Source: Candidatus Poseidoniaceae archaeon (GTDB taxonomy: Archaea; Thermoplasmatota; Poseidoniia; Poseidoniales; Poseidoniaceae). From it: a stretch of DNA of 18,050 nt. The first letter of the stretch is position 1, and the number at the start of each line of letters is the position of its first letter. Positions 1-7,041 of the stretch are shown piece after piece. Both the position numbers and the translations under genes were made by a program. The notes beneath the pieces were generated by a model. The model did not search any database. It was not told where the DNA came from and saw only the letters and a list, made by a program, of their open reading frames with translations. Location of the stretch: contig JAQXFM010000246.1 of assembly GCA_029250305.1 (NCBI GenBank), positions 1 to 18,050 of the forward strand. The letters are read 5' to 3'.

Positions 1-939
1 ATGGAAGCTGTACCAACCATCCAGCGATTGCACGATCATGGTTGCACGGGTCTTATTTGCGCCAGTGCGGGCAACACTGCACGCAGCTTCACACATTTCT
101 GCGGTCTTGCAGACATGCCACTGATTGTGGTGGTTGGCAAAGACCACGGTCACCGAATTTGGACCAAGAAAGGCCACCCAACGGCTTCAGTCAAGGTTGT
201 GGTTGTCGAAGACGGTGACTATTATGACGCCAAAACAGTCGCCAAAGCCATCGCCAAGAAACTCACAGGTTGGCAAATGGAAGGCAGCGTTCACAACGTG
301 GCTCGCCGGGACGGCATCGGATCATTGATCCTTGACGCAGCGTTCACCATTGGTGCCATGCCGGAACATTACTTCCAAGGCATCGGCGGTGGGCCAGGCC
401 CAATCGGCGTCCATGAAATGGCTGAACGCCTCATTGAATCGGGCCAGTTCGAGGGTCCAGCGCCTCGCCAACACCTCTCACAGAACGTCGAGCACAGTCC
501 AATTCACAACGCTTGGCAAGCCAAGCGCGACCACTTAGTGCCTGAAGACTACCCTCCACAAGATGTCGAAGTGTACTCTGATTACCTGATGAACAAAGGT
601 CCTGCCTACGGTCAAGTGGGCGGCGTTCACGATATTCTCAAAGCCTCAAATGGCCAAACCTACGTGGTTGAGCGAAAGGATGCAATCGCTGCGAAAACTC
701 AGTTCGAATCGATTGAAGGCATTGACATCATGACCCCTGGCGCCGTTGCAATGGCAAGTCTCCAGCAAGCCCTCGCTTCTGGCGAGGTCGACCCAGATGC
801 TTGCACCGTGCTCAACATCAGCGGTGGTGGCGTTGAGCGACTCAAGCAAGAACATGCAACTGAAACGGTTGAGCCGTGGCTTCGTGTCACGAAAGCAGAC
901 GGCGCTGCAATGATTATTGAAGCGCTCGAACAAGCGTGA
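1..939 (+). CDS. PLP-dependent threonine synthase-like enzyme, probable cysteate synthase (5' end missing)
   Basis: C-terminal 312 residues of a fold-type II PLP enzyme. The window begins inside the gene: the ATG at position 1 looks like an internal Met, because the following residues (EAVPTIQRL) align with the stretch just after the PLP-binding lysine in this family. The catalytic Lys and roughly 100 residues therefore lie outside the window. Visible are the substrate loop SAGNTARSF at residues 22-30, a Gly-rich loop GIGGGPGPIG (127-136) and a C-terminal ISGGG (274-278). SAGNTAR, as I recall it, is closer to cysteate synthase (O-phosphoserine + sulfite to L-cysteate) than to true threonine synthase. 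In methanogens cysteate synthase feeds coenzyme M synthesis; its role in a non-methanogen is unknown. Threonine synthase remains the main alternative. The gene ends 14 bp from the convergent glutaredoxin gene. Confidence 0.65.
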   Translation: MEAVPTIQRLHDHGCTGLICASAGNTARSFTHFCGLADMPLIVVVGKDHGHRIWTKKGHPTASVKVVVVEDGDYYDAKTVAKAIAKKLTGWQMEGSVHNVARRDGIGSLILDAAFTIGAMPEHYFQGIGGGPGPIGVHEMAERLIESGQFEGPAPRQHLSQNVEHSPIHNAWQAKRDHLVPEDYPPQDVEVYSDYLMNKGPAYGQVGGVHDILKASNGQTYVVERKDAIAAKTQFESIEGIDIMTPGAVAMASLQQALASGEVDPDACTVLNISGGGVERLKQEHATETVEPWLRVTKADGAAMIIEALEQA

Positions 940-953
940 ATTTTCTTGCGATT

Positions 954-1286
954 TCAGGCGCTTCGGCCTTCGTCCCACATTGCCTTCATGCTTCCATCTT
1001 GAAGCATTTCAAGGGCAATGTCGGAACCGCCAATGAGTTCACCATTGATGTACACTTGAGGCATGGTTGGGAAGTCAGACCAAGCGCAGACTGATGGAAT
1101 GGCGCGTGGATCGGAAAGAATGTTGACGGCAGCAAATGGCTCACCGACTTGCTCGGAGAACTGCTGCATCACTTGCGCTGCTCGGTTTGAGAAGCCACAC
1201 TGTGGTTCATTCGGGTTGCCTTTCATGAACAACACGAGGTTGTGTTCATCGACGATTGCTTGCAGTTCTTCAGGGGTCCAGTCCAT
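954..1286 (-). CDS. grxD: Monothiol (CGFS-type) glutaredoxin
   Basis: This 110-residue protein has the size and motif order of single-domain CGFS glutaredoxins. Lys22 (MKG) and CGFS at 30-33 form the glutathione/[2Fe-2S] site, T-M-P with cis-Pro76 follows, and GGSD at 86-89 closes the glutathione pocket. Family members carry and transfer [2Fe-2S] clusters, usually with a BolA partner, rather than acting as general disulfide reductases. Here bolA lies 5 bp upstream on the same strand. The start at 1286 is supported by an AAGGAG sequence (1300 down to 1295) that overlaps the end of bolA, 8 nt from the ATG. An out-of-frame ATG at 1290 reads into a stop after six codons and is not the start. Function in the cytosol is expected. 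The thiol ligand in this host, glutathione or another, cannot be judged from here. Confidence 0.93.
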   Translation of the reverse strand: MDWTPEELQAIVDEHNLVLFMKGNPNEPQCGFSNRAAQVMQQFSEQVGEPFAAVNILSDPRAIPSVCAWSDFPTMPQVYINGELIGGSDIALEMLQDGSMKAMWDEGRSA

Positions 1287-1289
1287 TCA

Positions 1290-1305
1290 TTTCACTCCTT
1301 TTTGT
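1290..1305 (-). promoter_or_regulatory. Shine-Dalgarno of the glutaredoxin gene overlapping the bolA stop
   Basis: Read on the minus strand, AAAAAGGAGTGA contains the last bolA codons, its TGA stop (1294-1292) and an AAGGAG ribosome site 8 nt before the glutaredoxin ATG at 1286. The arrangement suggests that ribosomes finishing bolA reinitiate on the glutaredoxin gene. Confidence 0.7.
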
Positions 1306-1612
1306 TCTTGTTGATTCGGCGGATGTGCACGCCTCGTCCTCCCCCGTGGGGGTCGAATGCAGTGTCGCCAGCCACTTCGGCTTGGGCGGGGGTCATGCAC
1401 TTGAGATCAAGCGCATGAACCGGATGAGGGATGTGTTGTTTCATGACAGCAAGGACCGTCTTTTGACGTTGTAACGGTCGAATGCCATCGAAGGATTCGG
1501 AGATAACCCGGACGTGGAAATGGTCGCCAGATCCGTGCAGGTCAACAACTTCAATCACGGCTTCAGGAACGGCTTTGCGCACTTCCGCTTCGACCCATTC
1601 GCTGCTTACCAT
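1292..1612 (-). CDS. bolA: BolA family protein
   Basis: A 106-residue BolA-fold protein. Diagnostic stretches are GDHFHVRVIS (29-38), FDGIRPLQRQK (41-51) and HALDLKCMTP (65-74). The His in HALDLK (His66) corresponds to the conserved His that co-ligates a [2Fe-2S] cluster in BolA-glutaredoxin heterodimers. The open frame continues upstream to 1942, but that stretch runs antisense to the flippase and has no family character, so I start at ATG 1612 (MVSSEW). The tail after residue 80 is Gly/basic-rich (GGGRG, then NKNKKE) and longer than minimal BolA proteins. The last codons encode KKE and double as the Shine-Dalgarno sequence of the downstream glutaredoxin. This suggests coupled translation of the two partners and a joint role in Fe-S cluster delivery. 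Confidence 0.92.
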   Translation of the reverse strand: MVSSEWVEAEVRKAVPEAVIEVVDLHGSGDHFHVRVISESFDGIRPLQRQKTVLAVMKQHIPHPVHALDLKCMTPAQAEVAGDTAFDPHGGGRGVHIRRINKNKKE

Positions 1613-1670
1613 CTTGACGCCTCGCTTTGTCCTGCGGGTTTTTGGTTTTGAACCTGTGCTCGTCAAAGGG
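1613..1670. promoter_or_regulatory. Divergent promoter region bolA / flippase
   Basis: This 58-bp gap is the only space for promoters of the bolA-glutaredoxin operon and the flippase gene, if the flippase starts at 1671. It contains a T-rich stretch (GGGTTTTTGGTTTTG, about 1636-1650) that could serve as an archaeal TATA-like element on either strand. A short inverted repeat GGTT-ttg-AACC lies at 1644-1654. No convincing ribosome site precedes 1671; AAAGGG directly abuts the ATG. Confidence 0.35.
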
Positions 1671-3173
1671 ATGCTTGAAGGGCTGGGCAAGCCAGCCAAG
1701 ACCATGGGCGAAGCATCCACTCCGTCCCTTTCACGACGCCCCGAGATGGGACGTGACTCGGCTTGGCTGGCGAGCGCAGATATTGCGGCTGTCTTCTTGG
1801 CGTTATTTGGCCAAGTGCTCCTGACCCGAGCGCTGAGCACAGAATCGTTTGGACTGTTCATCATCGCCATCGATGCATTTGCAACGCTCTTTCTCATCGT
1901 AGATCTCGGTTTACCAACCCTTCTTGCCCGGGACGGCGCCAAAGCCCTCCACCGTGTGTGGCCGAGCGTGCTTCGAATCTATCGCCTGCAAGCCATCATG
2001 CTGCTTCCTTTTCTTTTGCTGGCGTGCATCCTGACGCCGTTGATTGATGCGGATTGGCGAAGTCACGCTCCAGTGCTGTTGTTGTGCGCCTGCATCGCCT
2101 TCGCCCACATCGCCTCCTACGCACCTCGTACAGCGCTCAGGGTGGCGGGTGAAGCTCGATTGGAAGCCATTACGAAATTGCTTGAGCGAGGCTTGACTGT
2201 GATTGGGTACGCCATGTTGTTTTGGCTTGGCTCGACCTCCGTTGCCATGTTTGCTCTTGCTTTTTTGGTCGGCGCTGTTTTCGGTTTCCTCTCAGCGTTT
2301 TGGTTTTCAAAGCGTCTTCTGCAACCCCTCGCTGCGCCCATCGAAGCAGGCACCATGGGTGATGTGTGGGTGTCGAATCGAGCCCTTCTCTTGCACGCCC
2401 TTCCTTTCGCCATTACCTTGGGCGTGTTGCCGTACGTCGTTCGAATTGAGAAGTTCATTGTGGGGGGCCATCTTGGCCTCGAAGCGGCTGCACTGTTCCA
2501 TGTTGCACAATTGGCATGGTTGGCAGGGCTTGTTGTTCCTCAAGCAATGCGGGCGGCATTGTTGCCGCTCTTAGGTGAGCGGCGCGACCACCCTGAGGGG
2601 TTCGCCGATCAAATGGAACGCTCGTTGGATTTCTGTTTTGGATTGCTGCCTTATGGCTTGTACGGAGGTGCTGCTGTCGTGTGGTTGGCCTTGCCGCTCG
2701 CATTTCCAGCCCAATACACCGACGGAAGCATGGGGGCGTCAGCCGTTGATTTGTTCATGATTTTACTCTTTGGATGGTGCTGCACCTTGTTGTCCACCCC
2801 GACCTACACTGCTCTCCAGGCTGGACCCAAACCGTGGCATTTCACTGGGTTCATCGCAGGGGTTGTCGCGTTTGCAACGGTTGTTGGCTTCCTCCTCATA
2901 GGATGGGCCAGCGAAATCTCACTTGCCCGAGGGATGGTTGCAGCTGCGATTGCTTCGAGCACCACTGCGGCGTTTATGCTGATGCTTTCGATTGGACTTG
3001 CTTCCGAGAAGGGCGCCGTTGCCAAGCGCCGAACACAGTGGACGCTGAGCCTCGGCCTCAGCCTCGTGACATGCATTGGCTTTGTGACAGCATGGCCGCT
3101 TGCGTTGGCTGGTTTGGGGCTGTTCACCTTCACGCCACGAGGTCTTGAAGCACTTCGCTCCATTGACGCATGA
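1671..3173 (+). CDS. Oligosaccharide flippase (Wzx/RfbX-like, MOP superfamily)
   Basis: A 500-residue, highly hydrophobic integral membrane protein with about 12 predicted helices across its length. An early loop resembles polysaccharide transporters: TRALSTESFGLF (about residues 49-60), then FLIVDLGLPTLLARDG. These proteins flip lipid-linked oligosaccharides across the cytoplasmic membrane. The open frame extends upstream to 1482, but those 63 codons lie opposite bolA and have no membrane or family character. ATG 1671 is chosen; 1704 and 1746 (MGRDSAWL, directly before the first helix) are also possible. The 3' end overlaps the convergent glycosyltransferase gene by 44 bp. That neighbour supports a role in export of a surface glycan or an N-glycan precursor; the substrate is not evident. 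Confidence 0.82.
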   Translation: MLEGLGKPAKTMGEASTPSLSRRPEMGRDSAWLASADIAAVFLALFGQVLLTRALSTESFGLFIIAIDAFATLFLIVDLGLPTLLARDGAKALHRVWPSVLRIYRLQAIMLLPFLLLACILTPLIDADWRSHAPVLLLCACIAFAHIASYAPRTALRVAGEARLEAITKLLERGLTVIGYAMLFWLGSTSVAMFALAFLVGAVFGFLSAFWFSKRLLQPLAAPIEAGTMGDVWVSNRALLLHALPFAITLGVLPYVVRIEKFIVGGHLGLEAAALFHVAQLAWLAGLVVPQAMRAALLPLLGERRDHPEGFADQMERSLDFCFGLLPYGLYGGAAVVWLALPLAFPAQYTDGSMGASAVDLFMILLFGWCCTLLSTPTYTALQAGPKPWHFTGFIAGVVAFATVVGFLLIGWASEISLARGMVAAAIASSTTAAFMLMLSIGLASEKGAVAKRRTQWTLSLGLSLVTCIGFVTAWPLALAGLGLFTFTPRGLEALRSIDA

Positions 3174-4218
3174 CCGTTGCTTCGCTGAATGCCTCCGGCA
3201 TCGTGAACCCGTCTTCCCACCGCGCTTTCAACGCCTCTTCACACGCATCAGCCAGGGCTTCGGGTGTTCCATCATCAACCACGCACCACTTTGGAAGGTA
3301 GTCGGCCACATCGCCGACATTCAATGAGACGACAGGTGTGCCACACGCCATTGATTCTTTTGCCACCAATGGACCCGATTCACGTTTGGATGTGATGAGG
3401 GTAAGGTCAGCAACCAGCATTCGATCCCATACAATCGGGCGTGGCTGTTGTTTGAGCGTCGTTACACCGACAATCCATCCTCGGGCCTCCAACAATTCGC
3501 ATGTTTTGAGGGCCAAAATGTGATTCTTTTCGGGTCGCCTCGGATCTGCAGGGAACAAGACATCGATGTTCGATTTTCTCCAGCGTTTTTTAGATGGCTT
3601 CATCGGTTTCAACCATTCATCCTCGACCGAGACATGGCATGGAATGAATGAGGCAGTGTCGGGGTTGCGCCCTGCATCGCATGCACGTTGCAAGAGTCGC
3701 TTCGAGACGGCGACAAGGTGGTCAGCATTGTTGAGAAGAGCGGCCACAGAAGGACCCACAGAAGCGTGGTCGAGGCCAACGTCAATGTCCCATCCATGAA
3801 CCACAGCAGCCCATGGGACCGTCCAGCGTTTCGAGAGGTGGTTGGCCAACACCCCGGCCGGCCACAACGTATGGCACACAATCGCTTCAGGCCGCCATTC
3901 ACCAAGCCACGCTTCGATCGACCGTGTGGTTCTTTTCACGCTCCACTTGGTGAGCCCGGGAAAAGGATGATCTGGCAGCATTGTGAATCGCGGCGCGAAC
4001 ACCGCAAGTCCTCCATGTTCGAATGTTTTGGGTGCTTTTGCTGCCCCAGTGAGCGTGGAGCGTCGTGCTTCTTGGTACTTCATCATACGAGGCAGTGTGT
4101 TGACAATGCGCACATCATGGCCTTGTGCTTTCAATGCAAGAGCATGGTCGGCTACGAATGTTCCTCTGGCCGCATTGGTCGGCAGTGGGTACAGCAGCGA
4201 GACGAGCAGAATGCGCAC
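3130..4218 (-). CDS. Glycosyltransferase family 4 (GT-B fold)
   Basis: A 362-residue retaining GT4-type enzyme. The N-terminal Rossmann half starts MRILLVSLLYPLP, followed by the acceptor-side loop ARGTFVADHALAL (17-29). The C-terminal donor-binding half has PADPRRPEKN (223-232), giving the Arg/Lys phosphate contacts, and the E-x7-E motif ESGPLVAKE (Glu280, Glu288) followed by MACGTPVV. It probably transfers a sugar from a nucleotide-sugar donor to a growing lipid-linked or surface glycan on the cytoplasmic face. It lies 18 bp downstream of the ribulose-phosphate epimerase gene, so the two are likely co-transcribed, and its 3' end overlaps the flippase gene tail to tail. Donor and acceptor cannot be told from sequence. 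Confidence 0.88.
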   Translation of the reverse strand: MRILLVSLLYPLPTNAARGTFVADHALALKAQGHDVRIVNTLPRMMKYQEARRSTLTGAAKAPKTFEHGGLAVFAPRFTMLPDHPFPGLTKWSVKRTTRSIEAWLGEWRPEAIVCHTLWPAGVLANHLSKRWTVPWAAVVHGWDIDVGLDHASVGPSVAALLNNADHLVAVSKRLLQRACDAGRNPDTASFIPCHVSVEDEWLKPMKPSKKRWRKSNIDVLFPADPRRPEKNHILALKTCELLEARGWIVGVTTLKQQPRPIVWDRMLVADLTLITSKRESGPLVAKESMACGTPVVSLNVGDVADYLPKWCVVDDGTPEALADACEEALKARWEDGFTMPEAFSEATVMRQWSEVLQDLVA

Positions 4219-4236
4219 GGCCTTCCCTCTCGCTCT

Positions 4237-4911
4237 TCATCCTTCAAGGGCTGTATGAATCACAGCGAGGTTCTCGCTGAGTGAGGCCTTGTCATTAAAC
4301 AGGCCTGAGCCGACAACACAATTGCTCACGCCCCATGACTGGAGCATGGCGATGTTGTGGGCCTTGACGCCCCCATCAATTTGGATTTGTACAGGTCTTC
4401 CACCGTTTGCAACCTGCAGGTCAATGGCTGCTTTGAGTGTCCGGATTTTCTTTTCGACGGTTGGGATGAACGACTGTCCGCCGAATCCAGGGTTTACGCT
4501 CATGACGAGCACGAGGTCCAACTCTGGAAGCACTTCAAGGGCGGCATCAACAGGTGTTCCGGGATTGAGGACAACGCCAACTGTGGCGCCAGCAGCTCGT
4601 ATGGCGGTCACCAGTCGGTGCAAGTGAGTTGCTGCTTCAACATGAACAGAGAGGTGGTTGCATCCAGCATCGATGTAATCTTGGAAGCTTGATTCCGCAT
4701 TTGAAATCATGAGATGGGCATCGAAGACTGCATCGTCACCGAGGGCTTTTCGGAGCGACTTGATCACCGGCGGGCCAAACGTCAGGTTTGGAACAAAATT
4801 GCCATCCATGACATCAAGATGCAACCAATCAAGTCCAGCTTCGAGCGCTTCACGGCAGTCGGTTGCGAGGTCAGCTAAATCAGCCGTGAGGACACTTGGT
4901 GCAATGATCAT
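4237..4911 (-). CDS. rpe: Ribulose-phosphate 3-epimerase
   Basis: A 224-residue TIM-barrel enzyme interconverting D-ribulose 5-phosphate and D-xylulose 5-phosphate. All hallmark residues are present: Ser6 in APSVL, metal ligands His31 and Asp33 in LHLDVMDG, His66 in FDAHLMIS, the phosphate and substrate loop SVNPGFGGQSF (138-148), and catalytic/metal Asp179 in IDGG. Length matches the family. The open frame reaches back to 5157, but homology begins exactly at MIIAPSVL, so the start is ATG 4911. A possible AT-rich promoter element (GAAATACTC) lies about 40 nt upstream on the minus strand. The gene leads a likely operon with the GT4 gene 18 bp downstream. Whether this reflects pentose supply for a glycan or plain proximity is unclear. 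Confidence 0.95.
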   Translation of the reverse strand: MIIAPSVLTADLADLATDCREALEAGLDWLHLDVMDGNFVPNLTFGPPVIKSLRKALGDDAVFDAHLMISNAESSFQDYIDAGCNHLSVHVEAATHLHRLVTAIRAAGATVGVVLNPGTPVDAALEVLPELDLVLVMSVNPGFGGQSFIPTVEKKIRTLKAAIDLQVANGGRPVQIQIDGGVKAHNIAMLQSWGVSNCVVGSGLFNDKASLSENLAVIHTALEG

Positions 4912-5028
4912 GGGACCGCCTTGTTCGTTCCAAGGGATGCCGTGACATGAGTATTTCGACCCAATTTCCTCCGCAGGGGCGTACAAACCCTCATAATCCT
5001 TGGACCGGAGGGCGTTAAAGGTGAACCC
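4912..5028. promoter_or_regulatory. Divergent promoter region rpe / thioredoxin
   Basis: At 117 bp this is the widest intergenic gap in the window. On the plus strand, CATAATCC near 4992-4999 is a candidate TATA-like element, and AAAGGTGA (5017-5024) is a ribosome site 4 nt before the thioredoxin ATG. On the minus strand, GAAATACTC around 4950-4958 is the best TATA-like candidate for rpe. All promoter calls are by eye. Confidence 0.4.
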
Positions 5029-5358
5029 ATGGGTGAAGTAAGAGCAGTGACCGACAGCGAATTTGAAACAACAGTCAACGATAACGGCTGGGTTTTGGTT
5101 GATTTCTGGGCTCCATGGTGCGGTCCATGCAAAGCACTCGGCCCTGTTTTGAAGCAAGTTGCAGACGAGCGTGAACTTCTCGTAGCAAAAGTCGATACAG
5201 ACTCAAATCCAATGAATGCAGGCCGCCTCGGTGTCCGTGGCATCCCTGCTATGTTCCTTTACAACAACGGCAAACTTGTCGGCCAAAAGAGCGGCGCCAT
5301 GCCGAAGGCTGCGGTCCTCCAATGGGTCGATCAGCACATGACGGCAGACGACTTCTGA
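5029..5358 (+). CDS. trxA: Thioredoxin
   Basis: A 109-residue classical thioredoxin. WAPWCGPCK has the redox pair Cys31/Cys34, buried Asp25 lies in VDFWAPW, and cis-Pro73 sits in RGIPAMFLY. A late GAMPKAAVLQWV helix completes the fold. It reduces protein disulfides in the cytosol using electrons from a thioredoxin reductase not encoded in this window. AAAGGTGA precedes the ATG. It is divergent from rpe and ends 3 bp before the stop of the convergent HTH-STAND ATPase gene, leaving no room for a separate terminator. Sequence character is bacterial-like. Confidence 0.96.
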   Translation: MGEVRAVTDSEFETTVNDNGWVLVDFWAPWCGPCKALGPVLKQVADERELLVAKVDTDSNPMNAGRLGVRGIPAMFLYNNGKLVGQKSGAMPKAAVLQWVDQHMTADDF

Positions 5359-5361
5359 ACT

Positions 5362-6954
5362 TCACTTTCCGAGGCTCGCTTTTCGGCGAGACTGAGCAGC
5401 GCCCACTTCTCTTAGCAAGCGCTCTCTCAACGCTTCATGCAGCCACATTCCCTCATCTAACTCGATGAGCAAACCATGTTTCAACAAATTTTGAGGCGGC
5501 TTTCCTTCCCACTCAACCGCATCGGCAAGACGTTTCCAAGGCATTGGTTTCTCAGCAAGGGCGAGGGTTGCCAACAAATTCTGTTCGTGGTCTGGAAGCG
5601 ACGTAAGAATCTCCTCGTCCAAGAACCTCAACCAGTCCCCATGCGTTGGTTGGCCATAGAGTTCCAATAACTCAAGCGCCAACGGGTGGCCGCCTGTGGC
5701 CGCGTGCACTTCGTCTGCATTGAGTTTCGAAGGATGATCTAAATCGTTGAGCCAGGCTTTTGTCTCTTCCAAGCTCAGTCCGGAAATGGGGTACTCTCTG
5801 ACGATGTTCCGGGTGTGCACATCCCTTCGGTCGTACACTTTGAGGGTCGTTCTTGAGATGAAAAGAAGACGCAATGGGGCCTTTGTCGAGATTTGCAACA
5901 ACGCACCGAGTAGGTCTCTGGCTTGCTCTTCCATGTGGTGGACATCATCAAGCACGATCAACCAGTACGGCGGCGGTCCACCTGCTTCGTTTTTGAACCG
6001 TTCACGAATGGTGCGTGCATCGGTAAGATAGGTCAACAACCGTCGCCTCCAAGCGTCCACATCGATTTTGCCCCCAGGGGTTAACGGCAGCGTCTCAATC
6101 AAATTGTAGGGGTCATGGGATTCATCGATTCCAAACCGGTGAAGCAAACTCGTCGCAAGACCAAGCGAGCGGTCCCATGGCTGGCAAGGATACCAGCACA
6201 CCGAAAGATGTGGGTCTTCTTCCAAAAGTTGGTGCAGCCAATGGGCGACGAGGGTTGATTTCCCAATTCCTGCGATGCCGTGAACCACTGCGCATGGCTT
6301 TCGTTCATCGAACCATGTCTGAAGGGCTTGGAGTTCTTCCTCCCTCCCATGGACCGGCCGAGTTTCTGGTGGGTGGGTGTTGTAGGTCGCATGGGCGCCG
6401 GTCATCGGAGTGAGCCGTCCCGGCGCTGGGTGTTCTTCTGTTGATCGTTGAATTCGACCAAATCGGATGTCTCCATAGGTTAGAACGCCTTCATGCTGGG
6501 CGTGGAGAAGAATCTGAAGCAACGAAATATCTGTTTCCAATCGGTCAGCTGCGTCCTTTGCAGCGACCTCTAACAATTCACCCTCATTGTTCCGCAGAAG
6601 GATTTTGATTTCGCCAAGCACCTTGTGCCGCTCCGCAGCTTTTTGGCGCCCTTCTTCCGAAAGTTGCCATGTTTTTTGCCGACGTTCTTCACCTCTGATG
6701 CTGCGGGTGTGTTCTTCGACACTTCCGTCGCGAAGCAATGTACGCATTGCCCTGCTCACATTTGGGGGATGTTGGGCGCAAGCCTCTGCAATTCCCGGCC
6801 GAGTTAATTCTGGCCCGACAACATAGCGGTCAGATTGGGATTCATGGTCGTTCAAATGAAGCAGCACGCGGTCCAAAACCGCAACACTGACCTTTGGAAG
6901 ACCTTCGCTCACGAGCATTGGTATGGTGGCTTCCTTCTCAACGCTTCCCTTCAT
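5362..6954 (-). CDS. HTH-containing STAND-type NTPase (AAA/NB-ARC-like transcriptional switch)
   Basis: A 530-residue soluble protein. Residues about 25-105 form a MarR-like winged helix (PPNVSRAMRTLLRDGSVEE, then a basic wing). A helical linker to about 195 follows. The ATPase runs from GREEELQAL (203-211) through Walker A GIAGIGKST (226-234), Walker B LIVLDD (332-337), the sensor ISRTT (366-370, Arg368) and a GGHPLALELLELYG stretch (421-434) like the GxP motif of STAND ATPases. Residues about 455-515 look like a second winged helix (LLKHGLLIELDEGMWLHEAL). STAND proteins are nucleotide-controlled switches, often signalling-linked transcription factors; there is no obvious sensor or repeat domain after it. 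AGGAAACA precedes the start at 6954. It is divergent from the surface protein, with a palindrome in between, which suggests local or self regulation. The ligand is unknown. Confidence 0.8.
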   Translation of the reverse strand: MKGSVEKEATIPMLVSEGLPKVSVAVLDRVLLHLNDHESQSDRYVVGPELTRPGIAEACAQHPPNVSRAMRTLLRDGSVEEHTRSIRGEERRQKTWQLSEEGRQKAAERHKVLGEIKILLRNNEGELLEVAAKDAADRLETDISLLQILLHAQHEGVLTYGDIRFGRIQRSTEEHPAPGRLTPMTGAHATYNTHPPETRPVHGREEELQALQTWFDERKPCAVVHGIAGIGKSTLVAHWLHQLLEEDPHLSVCWYPCQPWDRSLGLATSLLHRFGIDESHDPYNLIETLPLTPGGKIDVDAWRRRLLTYLTDARTIRERFKNEAGGPPPYWLIVLDDVHHMEEQARDLLGALLQISTKAPLRLLFISRTTLKVYDRRDVHTRNIVREYPISGLSLEETKAWLNDLDHPSKLNADEVHAATGGHPLALELLELYGQPTHGDWLRFLDEEILTSLPDHEQNLLATLALAEKPMPWKRLADAVEWEGKPPQNLLKHGLLIELDEGMWLHEALRERLLREVGAAQSRRKASLGK

Positions 6955-7041
6955 TGTTTCCTGTTTTTATGGGTTTCTTTGGGTTCATTTGTATGAACAT
7001 CTGCACCACAACACCTTTTACCATTGTAGAGACGGAATATC
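6955..7041. promoter_or_regulatory. Divergent promoter region HTH-STAND ATPase / surface protein
   Basis: An 87-bp AT-rich gap between two head-to-head genes. Minus-strand CCATAAAAAC (around 6965-6974) and plus-strand CCTTTTACC (about 7014-7022) are candidate core elements. AGGAAACA (6962-6955, minus) is the ribosome site of the ATPase gene. Only a weak GGA precedes the plus-strand ATG at 7042. A perfect inverted repeat sits in the middle and is listed separately. Confidence 0.45.
6983..6998. promoter_or_regulatory. Inverted repeat, candidate operator
   Basis: GTTCAT-ttgt-ATGAAC is a perfect 6-bp palindrome with a 4-nt spacer, nearly central in the gap between the two divergent genes. A dimeric winged-helix protein could bind such a site, and the ATPase encoded next to it carries a winged helix. 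No second copy was noticed in the other gaps. Confidence 0.45.

Noticed and set aside
1482..1670. N-terminal extension of the flippase
   Set aside because: Its 63 codons lie opposite bolA, are Ser/Thr/Arg-rich without a hydrophobic segment, and precede the first plausible family residues.
1613..1942. 110-residue N-terminal extension of BolA
   Set aside because: Antisense to the flippase, basic and low-complexity, absent from known BolA proteins.
3688..4284. 198-codon plus-strand frame
   Set aside because: Antisense to the glycosyltransferase and the end of rpe; no family features.
4988..5012. CCCTC...GAGGG possible hairpin upstream of thioredoxin
   Set aside because: Only 5-bp arms with a 15-nt loop; expected by chance in a region of this size.
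4912..5157. 82-residue N-terminal extension of ribulose-phosphate epimerase
   Set aside because: The epimerase fold starts at MIIAPS; the extension crosses the thioredoxin promoter and coding start.
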